Assembly (NCBI RefSeq): GCF_030815865.1 | Contig: NZ_JAUSXI010000001.1 | Coordinates: 1,922,001-1,986,000, forward strand | Source: Arthrobacter globiformis | Lineage (GTDB): Bacteria > Actinomycetota > Actinomycetes > Actinomycetales > Micrococcaceae | Direction of reading: 5' to 3' | DNA length: 64,000 nt | Shown: positions 36,424 through 45,880 of the stretch, piece after piece | Layout of the letters: each line of letters starts with the position of its first letter | How positions within the stretch are numbered: position 1 is the first letter of the stretch | Program-made: the position numbers and the translations under genes | Notes under the pieces: model-generated | The model's input: the letters and a program-made list of their open reading frames with translations, nothing else | What the model was told of the DNA's origin: nothing | The model's database searches: none

Positions 36424-38688
36424 TTGGAGGGTCCCGAAATCCAGTTCTCAGAAGCAGTTATTGACAATGGCCGCTTTGGCAAGCGTGTAATCCGCTTCGA
36501 AACCGGCCGCCTTGCCAAGCAGGCAGCCGGCGCAGCCATGGTGTACATCGACGAGGACACCGCGCTGCTCTCTGCCACCACCGCCGGCAAGCACCCGCGT
36601 GAAGGCTTTGACTTCTTCCCCCTGACGGTGGATGTCGAAGAGCGCATGTACGCCGCCGGCCGCATCCCGGGCTCGTTCTTCCGCCGTGAAGGCCGCCCGT
36701 CCACGGAAGCCATCCTGGCCTGCCGCCTGATGGACCGCCCGCTGCGCCCCGCGTTCGTCAAGGGCCTGCGCAACGAGGTCCAGATCGTCGTCACTGTCCT
36801 GGCGATCAACCCGGACGAGCTCTACGACGTCGTGGCAATCAACGCCTCCTCGATGTCCACCCAGCTCTCCGGCCTGCCGTTCTCCGGCCCGATCGGTGGC
36901 GTCCGCGTTGCCCTCGTCGCCGACGAGCAGGGTTCGCAGTGGGTTGCCTTCCCGAAGCACTCCCAGCTCGAGAACTCCGTGTTCAACATGGTCGTAGCCG
37001 GTCGCGTTGCCGGAGACGACGTCGCCATCATGATGGTCGAAGCCGAAGCCACGGACAACTCCTGGAGCCTCATCAAGGAACAGGGCGCCACCGCCCCCAC
37101 CGAAGAGGTTGTTTCCGAGGGCCTGGAGGCTGCCAAGCCGTTCATCAAGGCACTCTGCGAAGCGCAGCAGGACCTGGCCGCCCGCGCGGCCAAGCCCACC
37201 GTCGAGTTCCCCGTCTTCCTGGACTACCAGGACGACGTCTACGCCGCCGTCGAGGCTGCTGCCGCGGAGAAGCTCACCGCTGTCTTCCAGATCGCTGACA
37301 AGCAGGACCGCGACAACGCAGCAGACGAGCTGAAGGACGAGGTTGTTGGCTCCTTGGCCGGGCAGTTCGAAGGCCGCGAGAAGGAGCTGTCTGCAGCTTT
37401 CCGTTCCGTGACCAAGCACGTGGTCCGCCAGCGCATCCTCAAGGACCAGATCCGCATTGACGGCCGCGGCCTGACGGACATCCGCCAGCTCACCGCCGAG
37501 GTCGAGGTCCTGCCCCGCGTTCACGGCTCCGCCATCTTCGAACGTGGCGAAACCCAGATCATGGGTGTTACCACGCTGAACATGCTCAAGATGGAACAGC
37601 AGATCGACTCGCTGTCGCCGGTCACGCGCAAGCGCTACATGCACAACTACAACTTCCCGCCGTACTCCACCGGTGAGACCGGCCGCGTCGGTTCCCCGAA
37701 GCGCCGCGAAATCGGCCACGGTGCCCTGGCCGAGCGCGCGCTCGTGCCCGTGCTGCCGTCCCGCGAGGAGTTCCCGTACGCCATCCGCCAGGTGTCTGAG
37801 GCCCTCAGCTCCAACGGCTCCACCTCGATGGGCTCGGTCTGCGCCTCCACGCTGTCCATGCTCAACGCCGGTGTCCCCCTGAAGGCCGCCGTTGCCGGCA
37901 TCGCCATGGGCCTGGTCTCCGACCAGGTGGACGGCCAGACCCGCTACGCCGCCCTGACCGACATCCTCGGCGCCGAAGATGCCTTCGGTGACATGGACTT
38001 CAAGGTTGCCGGTACCTCCGAGTTCGTCACCGCCATCCAGCTGGACACCAAGCTCGACGGCATCCCGGCATCCGTGCTGGCGGCAGCACTGAAGCAGGCC
38101 CGCGAGGCCCGCCTCCACATCCTCGAGGTCATCAACGCCGCGATCGACACCCCGGACGAGCTCTCCGAGTTCGCTCCGCGCGTTATCGCCGTCAAGATCC
38201 CCGTGGACAAGATCGGCGAGGTCATCGGCCCCAAGGGCAAGATGATCAACCAGATCCAGGAGGACACCGGAGCGGACATCTCCATCGAGGACGACGGCAC
38301 CGTCTACATCGGCGCCACCAACGGCCCGTCGGCAGATGCCGCCCGCTCCGCGATCAACGCCATCGCCAACCCGCAGGTTCCGGAAATCGGTGAGCGCTAC
38401 CTGGGCACGGTCGTCAAGACCACCACCTTTGGCGCCTTCGTTTCCCTGACCCCGGGCAAGGACGGTCTGCTGCACATCTCCGAGCTGCGCAAGATCGCCG
38501 GGGGCAAGCGCGTGGACAACGTCGAGGACGTCGTCTCCGTGGGCCAGAAGATCCAGGTCGAGATCACCAAGATCGACGACCGCGGAAAGCTGTCCCTGTC
38601 CCCGGTAGTGGCTGAAGAGGAAGGCGCCGGCGACGCCGAGCGCGTCCACGCTTCAACTCCTGCAGAAGGCTCGGACGCTTCCGAGTAG
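36424..38688 (+). CDS. pnp: Polyribonucleotide nucleotidyltransferase (PNPase)
   Basis: 754 aa 3'-5' phosphorolytic exoribonuclease. Two RNase PH domains (first from residue 5; second with [13 protein letters not shown] and [20 protein letters not shown]), an intervening helical domain, then KH ([17 protein letters not shown]) and S1 ([17 protein letters not shown]) domains. I choose TTG 36424: GGAGG at 36411-36415 lies 8 nt before it, while the GTG at 36415 would sit inside that ribosome site. Confidence 0.97.
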   Translation: MEGPEIQFSEAVIDNGRFGKRVIRFETGRLAKQAAGAAMVYIDEDTALLSATTAGKHPREGFDFFPLTVDVEERMYAAGRIPGSFFRREGRPSTEAILACRLMDRPLRPAFVKGLRNEVQIVVTVLAINPDELYDVVAINASSMSTQLSGLPFSGPIGGVRVALVADEQGSQWVAFPKHSQLENSVFNMVVAGRVAGDDVAIMMVEAEATDNSWSLIKEQGATAPTEEVVSEGLEAAKPFIKALCEAQQDLAARAAKPTVEFPVFLDYQDDVYAAVEAAAAEKLTAVFQIADKQDRDNAADELKDEVVGSLAGQFEGREKELSAAFRSVTKHVVRQRILKDQIRIDGRGLTDIRQLTAEVEVLPRVHGSAIFERGETQIMGVTTLNMLKMEQQIDSLSPVTRKRYMHNYNFPPYSTGETGRVGSPKRREIGHGALAERALVPVLPSREEFPYAIRQVSEALSSNGSTSMGSVCASTLSMLNAGVPLKAAVAGIAMGLVSDQVDGQTRYAALTDILGAEDAFGDMDFKVAGTSEFVTAIQLDTKLDGIPASVLAAALKQAREARLHILEVINAAIDTPDELSEFAPRVIAVKIPVDKIGEVIGPKGKMINQIQEDTGADISIEDDGTVYIGATNGPSADAARSAINAIANPQVPEIGERYLGTVVKTTTFGAFVSLTPGKDGLLHISELRKIAGGKRVDNVEDVVSVGQKIQVEITKIDDRGKLSLSPVVAEEEGAGDAERVHASTPAEGSDASE

Positions 38689-38726
38689 TTCCAGGCTCCG
38701 GCTAGCTGCGTGCTGCCGGAACCGAT

Positions 38727-38768
38727 AAAGGCGGGGCCGTTGGTTGTACCACCGGCCCCGCCCCTTTT
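38727..38768 (+). terminator. Rho-independent terminator after pnp
   Basis: A 10-bp GC-rich stem (GGCGGGGCCG at 38730-38739 with CGGCCCCGCC at 38753-38762) has a 13-nt loop and is followed by CCTTTTAA. An A-run before the stem extends the pairing. Confidence 0.88.
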
Positions 38769-38884
38769 AACCCACCCCAAAACCCGCTTGCGGCGGCAAA
38801 ACAGCCCACGTCAGAGCCACGCCGACGGCGGGGCCCGCTGGTACGATTGCAGGCAGATTTGGCTCCGCTTCCCGAAAGGCCTTG

Positions 38885-40228
38885 ATGACTGTCGTACCCC
38901 TGCCGCTGGAGCAGAACCACCCCGGCGACACCCTGATCCACGGAGCCGACGGCGGTTCGGAAGTCCGCCGTTCGGTCCTCCCCGGCGGGGTCCGCGTCCT
39001 GACAGAGGCCATGCCGGGGCAGCGTTCGGCCACCATCGGGTTCTGGGTGGGGGTGGGATCCCGCGACGAGGCCCCCGGGCAGCACGGCTCGACGCACTTC
39101 CTTGAGCATCTGCTGTTCAAAGGCACCAAGAGGCGCACCGCCCTTGAGATCGCTTCCGCCTTTGACGAGGTGGGTGGTGAATCCAACGCCGCCACTGCGA
39201 AGGAGAGCACCTGCTACTTCGCCCGCGTGCTGGATACGGACCTGCCGATGGCCATCGACGTCATCGCGGACATGATCACCGGCGCAGTGCTGGACCCCGC
39301 AGAGATGGAGCAGGAGCGGGACGTCATCCTCGAGGAAATCGCCATGGACAGCGACGACCCCACAGACGTCGCCCATGAACACTTCGTCGCTGCCGTGCTC
39401 GGTACCCACCCGCTCGGGCGGCCCATTGGCGGCACTCCGGACGCCATCCGCGCCGTGGCGCGCGACTCCGTCTGGGACCACTACCGCCGCTACTACCGCC
39501 CGGACGAGCTTGTGATCACCGCCGCCGGCGGCCTGGAGCACGACGTCGTCTGCCGGCTTGTGGTGGATGCCCTCCACTCAGCAGGGTGGTCACTTGAGTC
39601 CGGGTCGGCTCCCGTGGAGCGCCGCTCCACCGAGCGCGCAGAGATCACCGGCACCGCGGGCCTGCACGTGGTCACCCGCCCGGTGGAACAGGCCAACATC
39701 ATCATGGGCTGTCCCACCATCGTCGCCACCGATGGGCGCCGCTACGTCATGAGCGTGCTGAACGCGGTGCTCGGGGGCGGAATGTCATCACGGCTGTTCC
39801 AGGAGATCCGCGAGAAGCGCGGGCTCGTGTACTCCACATACTCCTTCGCCTCCTCCTACGCCGACGCCGGCTACTTCGGCATGTATGCCGGCTGCACGCC
39901 CACCAAGGTGCGCCAGGTCCTGGAACTCCTCGGCGCCGAACTCGACAGTCTCGCGGCCGGCGGCATCTCCGAAGAGGAGCTTCGCAAGGCGGTCGGGCAG
40001 CTCTGCGGCGGGATCGTCCTGGCCCTCGAAGACACCGGCTCCCGCATGTCGCGGCTGGGCCGCGCCGAGCTGGTCTCCGGTGAATACCAGGACATCGACG
40101 AGACCCTGCGGCTCATCAAGGCCGTGACGGCGGAACAGGTCCAGGAGCTGGCCAGTGAGCTGGCTGCGGCCCCCCGGACCGTGACGGTGGTCGGTCCCTT
40201 CGACGAATCGGAAACCTTCGGGCTCTGA
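38885..40228 (+). CDS. M16-family zinc peptidase (processing-peptidase-like)
   Basis: 447 aa. The inverted zinc motif HFLEH is at 71-75, with the helper region ATAKESTCYFARV downstream; the second, inactive half of the M16 fold begins near residue 215. Such proteins follow pnp in actinobacteria and precede dapB; here the molybdenum-cofactor island intervenes. ATG 38885 (a TTG lies one codon earlier) follows GAAAGG. Physiological substrate unknown. Confidence 0.93.
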   Translation: MTVVPLPLEQNHPGDTLIHGADGGSEVRRSVLPGGVRVLTEAMPGQRSATIGFWVGVGSRDEAPGQHGSTHFLEHLLFKGTKRRTALEIASAFDEVGGESNAATAKESTCYFARVLDTDLPMAIDVIADMITGAVLDPAEMEQERDVILEEIAMDSDDPTDVAHEHFVAAVLGTHPLGRPIGGTPDAIRAVARDSVWDHYRRYYRPDELVITAAGGLEHDVVCRLVVDALHSAGWSLESGSAPVERRSTERAEITGTAGLHVVTRPVEQANIIMGCPTIVATDGRRYVMSVLNAVLGGGMSSRLFQEIREKRGLVYSTYSFASSYADAGYFGMYAGCTPTKVRQVLELLGAELDSLAAGGISEEELRKAVGQLCGGIVLALEDTGSRMSRLGRAELVSGEYQDIDETLRLIKAVTAEQVQELASELAAAPRTVTVVGPFDESETFGL

Positions 40229-40255
40229 ATCCACAGAACTTCCGGCGTAGGAGGA

Positions 40256-40720
40256 ATGATGGACCAGCCGCTACCGGGCACAGCGCACGAGGCGCTCGAG
40301 ATCTTCGTCGGGCGCTGGCTGGGAACCACCGAGCTGGCTGCCTCGCCGTGGGGTCCGGCACGCACCGCCACCGCGGAGGTGACATTCACCCGCGCCGCCG
40401 GAGGGTTCGCCGTCGTCCAGTCCTACCGCCACACCGAAGCCGACGGCACGCACTTTGAGGGGCACGGGGTCTTCACGGTGGATCCCGACCATGACGAAAC
40501 GCTCTGGTATTACGTTGACAGCATGGGCCGGCCCCCGTCAGCCCCGGCCCGTGGCGTCTGGCACGACTCGACCCTCACGGTGGAGCGGCACAGCGACCGC
40601 GGCACCGCCCGGCACACCTTCAGGGTGGACCAGGGCGTGCTGACTCACACGGCCGAACTGCGGCTGCGGGAGGCCCAGGACTTCCAGCCGTTCATGACCT
40701 CGATCTGCCACCGCGCCTGA
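40256..40720 (+). CDS. DUF1579-like protein
   Basis: 154 aa. A small beta-rich protein with FVGRWLGTTELAASPWGP and a string of alternating strands ending in SICHRA, which resembles the DUF1579 lipocalin-like group. Two adjacent ATG codons follow GTAGGAGG; either may be used. It lies 27 nt after the M16 peptidase in the same direction. Function unknown. Confidence 0.75.
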   Translation: MMDQPLPGTAHEALEIFVGRWLGTTELAASPWGPARTATAEVTFTRAAGGFAVVQSYRHTEADGTHFEGHGVFTVDPDHDETLWYYVDSMGRPPSAPARGVWHDSTLTVERHSDRGTARHTFRVDQGVLTHTAELRLREAQDFQPFMTSICHRA

Positions 40721-40748
40721 GCCGCGTTGCGAGCCAACTACGCGGTGG

Positions 40749-41030
40749 TCAGCCCACCAGCTCGATGACCCGGGTCTGCGGGGAGCCGGACAGGGCCGGA
40801 GCGGCGTCGGGGGAGTTCCACACATTTTCGCGCAGCTTGGCCAGGAAGCCTTCAGCCTGGTCACGGCGCTCGAAATCCAGTTCCACCACGATGGACCGGT
40901 CGTCCTCCACCGGGCGGCCGATCCGATGGGCTACGACGCCGGAGCCCGCACGGTCCGCGGGATCACGGTCAAAGGCCGCCTTCCACGTGTCGAAGTCCTT
41001 GACGGCGTGCTCAATCTGCAGGGTGAACAT
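40749..41030 (-). CDS. Small dimeric alpha/beta-barrel-like protein
   Basis: 93 aa. The pattern HAVKDFDTWKAAFDRDPADR followed by VVAHRIGRPVEDD and SIVVELDFERRDQAEGFLAKL fits the ferredoxin-like antibiotic-monooxygenase/Dabb group, but no catalytic residues can be assigned. ATG 41030 has AAAGGAGA directly upstream on its strand, so the longer reading to 41078 is rejected. Convergent with the DUF1579-like gene. Confidence 0.75.
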   Translation of the reverse strand: MFTLQIEHAVKDFDTWKAAFDRDPADRAGSGVVAHRIGRPVEDDRSIVVELDFERRDQAEGFLAKLRENVWNSPDAAPALSGSPQTRVIELVG

Positions 41031-41177
41031 TTCCGGTCTCCTTTGGGTTGCCCCGGCTCCATTCCTGGGGCGCTCCATTCCCTGCGCGGTCCATGTCCGG
41101 CGCGGTGAAATGGCGAGGTAGTGCCATGGTAGGTCCGGTCATCCGGCGGTGCCACCACCCAACTAGGTCGCAGTTCA

Positions 41178-41194
41178 AGGCGTTCCCAGCGCTG
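41178..41194. repeat. Left 17-bp direct repeat flanking the IS element
   Basis: AGGCGTTCCCAGCGCTG occurs here and again at 42631-42647, exactly bracketing the IS481-type element. This is probably the target-site duplication, somewhat longer than the duplications I know for the family. Confidence 0.75.
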
Positions 41195-42630
41195 TCATGT
41201 CTCAGGACCTCGTGGACACTTCCTGTCTCAGGACTTCGTAGACATTTGATGTCTCATGGCTATGTGGACACTTCGTTCTCTGGCGTTGGCTGGCGGGCTT
41301 TGAGCGTCGGGTAGATGCTCCGTTTCTTGCGGGCTCCCCGGGGGTTGGCTGCGACCCCTGAGGGTTTGCCGTTGCCGACGTAGGGAGTGCCTTGGGCCGG
41401 CCGGCGGTGGCTGATGATTTCGGTCCCTTGCGCTCCGAAGAACATGATGACGGCATCGTCGTAGAGGATATGGACAGTCGTTCCGATGTGTTCATTGCCC
41501 AGTTTGAAATGGGTTCCCAGGATCGTCGCGCACCCGTTCCGGTCCACTGTCCGTTGCGCGCTTCGCCGGCCACGGCCGGTTCCGGCGGGGCGGGCGGGGG
41601 TGTCTTCGGGGTGGCGTCCCAGGCTTCCCGGGGAGTCAGGCCGGGAGGCAGGCCCTGATGTTCACGTTCGTTGTTGTAGTAGAGATCGAAGGCATCGACC
41701 TGTAATTGCAGGACGGGCATTGATGGCGCCGGCGGCTGCCGGTGCAGGTATCTGTGCAGGGTCTGATGGAAGCGTTCGTTCTTGCCCTGGGTGGTGGGCT
41801 TATAGGGTTTGCCCGTGATCGGCTCGATGCCCCTGGCTTTGAGGAATTCGACCAGCGCGCCGGTGCGTCCGCGGCGGGTGGGGTTCAGGGCCGAGCCGTT
41901 GTCGGAGAGGAATTTCTGCGGTGCACCGTGGCATTCGATGGCCAGCGTGACGACGGCGATCGCGGCGGCACTGGTTTCCCCGGTGGCCACCAGGGACGCC
42001 AGTGCCAGACGTGAATGGTCATCAATGAGCTGGAAGATCGCCACCTTCCTCCCGTCGGCGAGCTGCCACTCGGTCGAGTCGATCTGCCAGCACGCATTGG
42101 GCTGGGGATAGACGAACCTTTTGTAAGCGCTTCGCGGCTTCTTTCTCGGCTCCGGCACCACGACCCCGGCCCGGGCAAAGATTCTGGCGACCGTGGCCCG
42201 GGACGGCGGCCTAAAGCCCTGCCTGGAGAGCTTTGCGATGACAGAGAGCGGGCCGTGGTCCAAGCCCAGTTTCTTGAGCTCCGCCCGGGCACCGAGCAGC
42301 AGATCCACCATGCCCGGTGCAGTCGCGGTCGGCATCGTCGAGGGAAGCGTGGGCCTCTTCTCCAGCGCTTTCACCGGCCCGACCTCAGCGGCCGCCGCCC
42401 GGACCCGGTAGAACCAGGCCCGGGAAACATTGTGCTTCCTGCAGAATGCGCTCACCGCACCCCTGGGCGAATCCTCGGACCATGTCGCAACAGCATGCCG
42501 AATCCTGATGTCCGGCTGGGATTTACTCATGAACAGCAGCAAACCCGCAGCCCAAGTGTCCACGAGGTCCTGAGACAGAGTGTCTACGAAGTCATGAGAC
42601 AGAACTGTCCATTAAGTCATGAGACTCCAC
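41195..42630 (-). mobile_element. IS481-family insertion sequence with triplicated terminal boxes
   Basis: 1,436 bp between the 17-bp direct repeats. The left end carries three boxes of the form TGTCTCANGRCNTCGTGGACAC at 41198-41219, 41224-41245 and 41250-41271 (26-bp spacing). The right end carries three in inverted orientation at 42556-42577, 42580-42601 and 42605-42626. The boxes probably bind transposase. The element lies between the small alpha/beta-barrel gene and moaD, its transposase on the minus strand. Confidence 0.85.
41260..42530 (-). pseudogene. IS481-family transposase, split by a -1 frame change
   Basis: From ATG 42530: an N-terminal HTH (AVSAFCRKHNVSRAWFYRVR), then an rve integrase core with Asp151, Asp210 and Glu252 (QIDSTEWQ, SDNGSA, GKNERFHQ). 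After about residue 315 the family-typical C-terminal beta domain (LGNEHIGTTVHILYDDAV, SHRRPAQGTPYVGNGKP) is found in another frame, ending at 41260. The first frame would run on to 41202 with non-family sequence. This is either a frameshift mutation or programmed frameshifting near 41547-41620. The catalytic triad is intact. Confidence 0.75.
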
Positions 42631-42647
42631 AGGCGTTCCCAGCGCTG
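42631..42647. repeat. Right 17-bp direct repeat flanking the IS element
   Basis: Exact copy of 41178-41194. With the following GAACGCCC it forms an 8-bp stem (GGCGTTCC / GGAACGCC, 7-nt loop), so the ancestral target was a hairpin downstream of moaD on the minus strand, probably its terminator. Confidence 0.7.
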
Positions 42648-42675
42648 GAACGCCCTGATCTGCTACACAGTTGGG

Positions 42676-42942
42676 TTAGCCGCCGGCGAAAGGCGGCAGG
42701 ACGTCCACCACGTCGCCGTCGGCCAGGACGGTGGTCCGGTCCCGGACGGCTACCTCGTTCAGCAGGAAGCTGCTGCGGGCCAGGATCCTGTCCAGCGGCG
42801 GCGTCCCGGCCGGAGGTTCCGGACGTTCGACGTCGAGCACGGCGGCCAGGAGGGACTCCACCGTGGATCCGGCGGGAAGTTCGAAGCGCTCTTCATCCAT
42901 ACCTGCCGCGGCGCGTGCGGCAGCGAAGTATCGTACGTTCAA
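42676..42942 (-). CDS. moaD: Molybdopterin synthase sulfur-carrier subunit (MoaD/ThiS family)
   Basis: 88 aa beta-grasp protein ending in the essential Gly-Gly (LPPFAGG), whose thiocarboxylated C-terminus donates sulfur to precursor Z with MoaE. The start MNVRYFAAARAAAG is typical. It lies 3 nt after moaA on the same strand and ends near the IS target hairpin. Confidence 0.93.
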   Translation of the reverse strand: MNVRYFAAARAAAGMDEERFELPAGSTVESLLAAVLDVERPEPPAGTPPLDRILARSSFLLNEVAVRDRTTVLADGDVVDVLPPFAGG

Positions 42943-42945
42943 GGA

Positions 42946-44172
42946 TTAGCCTCCGATGGCGCTCATGCTGCGGTCCGGCTGGACGAAGTCCGGAGCGTCG
43001 AGTCCCACATGGTCCATGCCGTGGGCTTTGGGTTTCAGCCACATGGCATCCTGCCAGCGTTCGGCGAGTTGCTCGTCGCTGGCCCCTTGCCTCAGCAGGC
43101 CGAGCAGGTCGAATTCCTCGCGGGAGAAGAGGCAGCTCATGATCTTGCCTTCCGCGGTGATCCGGGTCCGCCGGCAATCGGAGCAGAACGGCTCGGTGAC
43201 CGAGGCGATGATCCCCACAGTTCCCAACACCGGGCCGTCCGAATCGGCCGCGCCGGCTGCATCAGTGGAACCGGCTGCATCAGTGGAACCGGCTGCATCA
43301 GCGGAACCGCGTGCATCAGTGGAACCGGCGGTCCGGCGTCGTACTTCGAAGCGTTCCGCCGGTGCGCCGTCCCGGGCACGCGGATCCGGGCTCAGCACGA
43401 ACTCCTCGGAGAGGAGCTCGCGGATCTCGGCCGCCGTGATCATGTTCCGGCGGGTCCAGCCGTGGTCGGCGTCCAGCGGCATCTGCTCAATGAACCGCAG
43501 TTCGTAGCCGCGCTCCAGCGCCCAGGCGAGGAGGGATGGCGATTCGGCGTCGTTGATGCCCCTCATCAGCACGGCGTTGAGCTTAACCGGTCCCAGGCCC
43601 GCAGCCCAGGCGGCGTCCACCCCGGCGAGTACCCGGTCCAGGAAGGGCCGCCGTGTCAGTTTAGTGAAGGTTTCCTCGTGCAGCGAGTCCAGGGAGACGT
43701 TGATGCGCGTCAGCCCGGCGGCCTTGAGGGCTGCAGCCTTCCGGTCCAGCCCCACGCCGTTCGTCGTCATGGAAATCGGAAGCTCGGGGTGCGCCTGGCG
43801 CAGGGCGCCAATAATGTCGGCGAGGTCGGCCCGGACCAGAGGCTCTCCACCGGTCAGGCGCAGTTCGCGCACGCCTAGCAGGTTCACACCGATGCCGACG
43901 ATCCGCACGATTTCCTCGCCGGTCATGACTGCCTGCTTGGCTAACCACTCCAGCCCCTCGGCCGGCATGCAGTAAGTGCACCGTAGGTTGCATTTGTCCG
44001 TGAGCGAGAGCCGCATATCCGTAGCTCTGCGGCCATAACGGTCCGCGAGACCGGCGGGAGCGTCGGCCGGACGGGCGGGGACCCCTGCCAGGCGGGCAGC
44101 GGAAAGGGGCTGCGGGCCGGAATTGGGTGCGCCTCCTTCGGGGAGCTGCGGCATGCCAAGCTGAACACTCAT
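42946..44172 (-). CDS. moaA: GTP 3',8-cyclase (radical SAM)
   Basis: 408 aa, first step of molybdenum-cofactor synthesis. Radical-SAM cysteines Cys61, Cys65, Cys68 (CNLRCTYC); the C-terminal cluster motif is FCSDCRRTRITAEGKIMSC; the protein ends with the required Gly-Gly. An unusual Ala/Gly/Asp/Thr insert encoded by four 18-bp repeats sits just before the C-terminal cluster. TAGCCT (44179-44184) ends 6 nt before the ATG, so the transcript may be leaderless. Divergent from the sulfite-oxidase-like gene. Confidence 0.95.
   Translation of the reverse strand: MSVQLGMPQLPEGGAPNSGPQPLSAARLAGVPARPADAPAGLADRYGRRATDMRLSLTDKCNLRCTYCMPAEGLEWLAKQAVMTGEEIVRIVGIGVNLLGVRELRLTGGEPLVRADLADIIGALRQAHPELPISMTTNGVGLDRKAAALKAAGLTRINVSLDSLHEETFTKLTRRPFLDRVLAGVDAAWAAGLGPVKLNAVLMRGINDAESPSLLAWALERGYELRFIEQMPLDADHGWTRRNMITAAEIRELLSEEFVLSPDPRARDGAPAERFEVRRRTAGSTDARGSADAAGSTDAAGSTDAAGAADSDGPVLGTVGIIASVTEPFCSDCRRTRITAEGKIMSCLFSREEFDLLGLLRQGASDEQLAERWQDAMWLKPKAHGMDHVGLDAPDFVQPDRSMSAIGG
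43254..43325. repeat. Four 18-bp tandem repeats inside moaA
   Basis: Four consecutive 18-bp units (CGGCTGCATCAGTGGAAC type, the last two with changes) encode a hexapeptide (AAGSTD-like) repeated in the linker before the second iron-sulfur cluster motif. Length 72 bp, in frame. Confidence 0.92.
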
Positions 44173-44314
44173 AAGTTCAGGCTACGCCACCCCGGGCCGC
44201 CGATCACACCCGCCTCTTTCCGTGACCGGCGGCTGCGGCTGCGGGACCGGAGACAGAGCGGTCGCCGGGGATGACGGCAGTGCCGGAATGCTCTGCTGAA
44301 CCTATGCTGGAAGG

Positions 44315-45862
44315 GTGAACGGGTCCTATGAACCAGACCGGCACCGGCGCCCGTGGGCGGCGGCCGCAGGCGTGGTGGCAGCCGGCACCGGACTCGTCGC
44401 GAGTGAACTCATCGCAGGCTTCGTCAGTCCTTCACTTTCCACAATGACCGCCCTGGGCGGCGCCGTCATCGACGCTGTTCCGCCGGGCGTCAAGGACTGG
44501 GCCGTTTCCCTCTTCGGCACAGCGGACAAGCTGGCGCTGCTGGCCGGCATGGCGCTGGGTATCGCCGCCTTCGCTGCCGCGGCAGGCGTCCTCGAGCTGC
44601 GCCGGCGCTTCGCGGGTGCGGCTGTCTTTGCAGTCTTCGGTGTCGTAGGCCTGGCCGCGGTCCTGACGCGCGCCCAGGTGACCGCCGCCGCCGTCTTCCT
44701 TCCGCTGCTTGCGGCCGGGATCGGGATCGCGGCGCTGATGAAGCTGGTCCGGCGCTTTACTGCCGCGCGGGGCGGGGAGACTGACCCGGGACCGGCCCGT
44801 CGGGGCTTCTTCCAGCTGCTGGGAGGCACCGCCGCCGGCGTCCTGGTGGGCGGCGCCGTCGTCACCGTCTGGCGGGGCGGGGCCGCCGGCGTCAACGAGG
44901 TCCGCCGGACCCTGCGGCTGCCCGTGCCGCAGTCCCCGGCGCCGCCCGTTCCGGCCGGCGCTGACATCGGACTGGCGGGAGTCACACCGCTGGTCACACC
45001 CAGTCCCAACTTTTACCGCATTGACACGGCGCTGTCCGTTCCGGTGCTTGATTCCCGCGAGTGGAGGCTCAAGGTCACCGGCCTCGTGGAACGGGAGGTT
45101 GAGCTCACCTTCGAGGACTTGCTGGCGAAGCCACTGATCGAGCGGCACGTGACCATCGCGTGTGTGTCCAACGAGGTGGGAGGCGACCTGATCGGCAACG
45201 CACGCTGGCTGGGCTGGCCGGTGCGGGAGCTGCTGGCGATGGCCGGCCCCAGGCCGGACGCGGACATGGTTCTGTCCCGAAGCTCCGACGGCTTTACGGC
45301 CAGCACCCCGCTGGAGGTGCTCACCGACCGCCGTGATGCGCTGCTGGCCGTGGGCATGAACGGCGAGCCGCTCCCGCTCGAACACGGCTTCCCCGTGCGG
45401 ATGATCGTCCCCGGGCTGTACGGGTACGTGTCCGCGACCAAGTGGCTCACCGAAATGAAGGTCACCAGGTTTGCCGACGACGTGGCCTACTGGACGCCGC
45501 GCGGCTGGTCAGAACGCGGCCCCATCAAGATCTCATCCCGGGTCGACGTGCCCCGGAACGGAGCCTCGGTACCGGCCGGGAACGTGGCGTTTGGCGGCGT
45601 GGCCTGGGCGCAGCACACCGGAATCGGCAAGGTCGAGCTGCGCGTGGACCACGGGAGCTGGCAGCCCGCCCGGCTCGCGCCGGGCATCTCGGTGGACACC
45701 TGGTACCAGTGGCAGCTCGGCATTGACCTGCAGCCCGGGCAGCACGAGGTCCAGGTCCGGGCCACGGACCTCAAGGGCACTGAACAGACGGAGGAACAGC
45801 GCTCGGTGGCGCCGGACGGTGCCACGGGCTTCCACACCATTAGAGTGGACGTGAAAACGTAG
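44315..45862 (+). CDS. Sulfite-oxidase-type molybdopterin oxidoreductase, membrane anchored
   Basis: 515 aa. About four hydrophobic helices in the first 190 residues precede a sulfite-oxidase-like molybdopterin domain with the Mo-ligand Cys283 (VTIACVSNEVGGDLIGN) and a C-terminal dimerisation-type Ig-like domain (GGVAWAQHTGIGKVELRVD). Substrate (sulfite, other sulfur compounds or methionine sulfoxide) is not known. TATGCT (44303-44308) ends 6 nt before the GTG: probably leaderless, divergent from moaA and sitting within the cofactor cluster it depends on. Confidence 0.9.
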   Translation: MNGSYEPDRHRRPWAAAAGVVAAGTGLVASELIAGFVSPSLSTMTALGGAVIDAVPPGVKDWAVSLFGTADKLALLAGMALGIAAFAAAAGVLELRRRFAGAAVFAVFGVVGLAAVLTRAQVTAAAVFLPLLAAGIGIAALMKLVRRFTAARGGETDPGPARRGFFQLLGGTAAGVLVGGAVVTVWRGGAAGVNEVRRTLRLPVPQSPAPPVPAGADIGLAGVTPLVTPSPNFYRIDTALSVPVLDSREWRLKVTGLVEREVELTFEDLLAKPLIERHVTIACVSNEVGGDLIGNARWLGWPVRELLAMAGPRPDADMVLSRSSDGFTASTPLEVLTDRRDALLAVGMNGEPLPLEHGFPVRMIVPGLYGYVSATKWLTEMKVTRFADDVAYWTPRGWSERGPIKISSRVDVPRNGASVPAGNVAFGGVAWAQHTGIGKVELRVDHGSWQPARLAPGISVDTWYQWQLGIDLQPGQHEVQVRATDLKGTEQTEEQRSVAPDGATGFHTIRVDVKT

Positions 45863-45880
45863 CCCACCTAAGGCCGGACC

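Noticed and set aside
36448..38649. 733-codon minus-strand open frame opposite pnp
   Set aside because: Codon-bias shadow; its translation is His/Asp/Gly/Val-rich without domain features, while PNPase motifs are complete on the plus strand.
43254..43325. Possible CRISPR-like or regulatory repeat array
   Set aside because: Units are contiguous without spacers, 18 bp long and keep the moaA frame, so they are coding tandem repeats.
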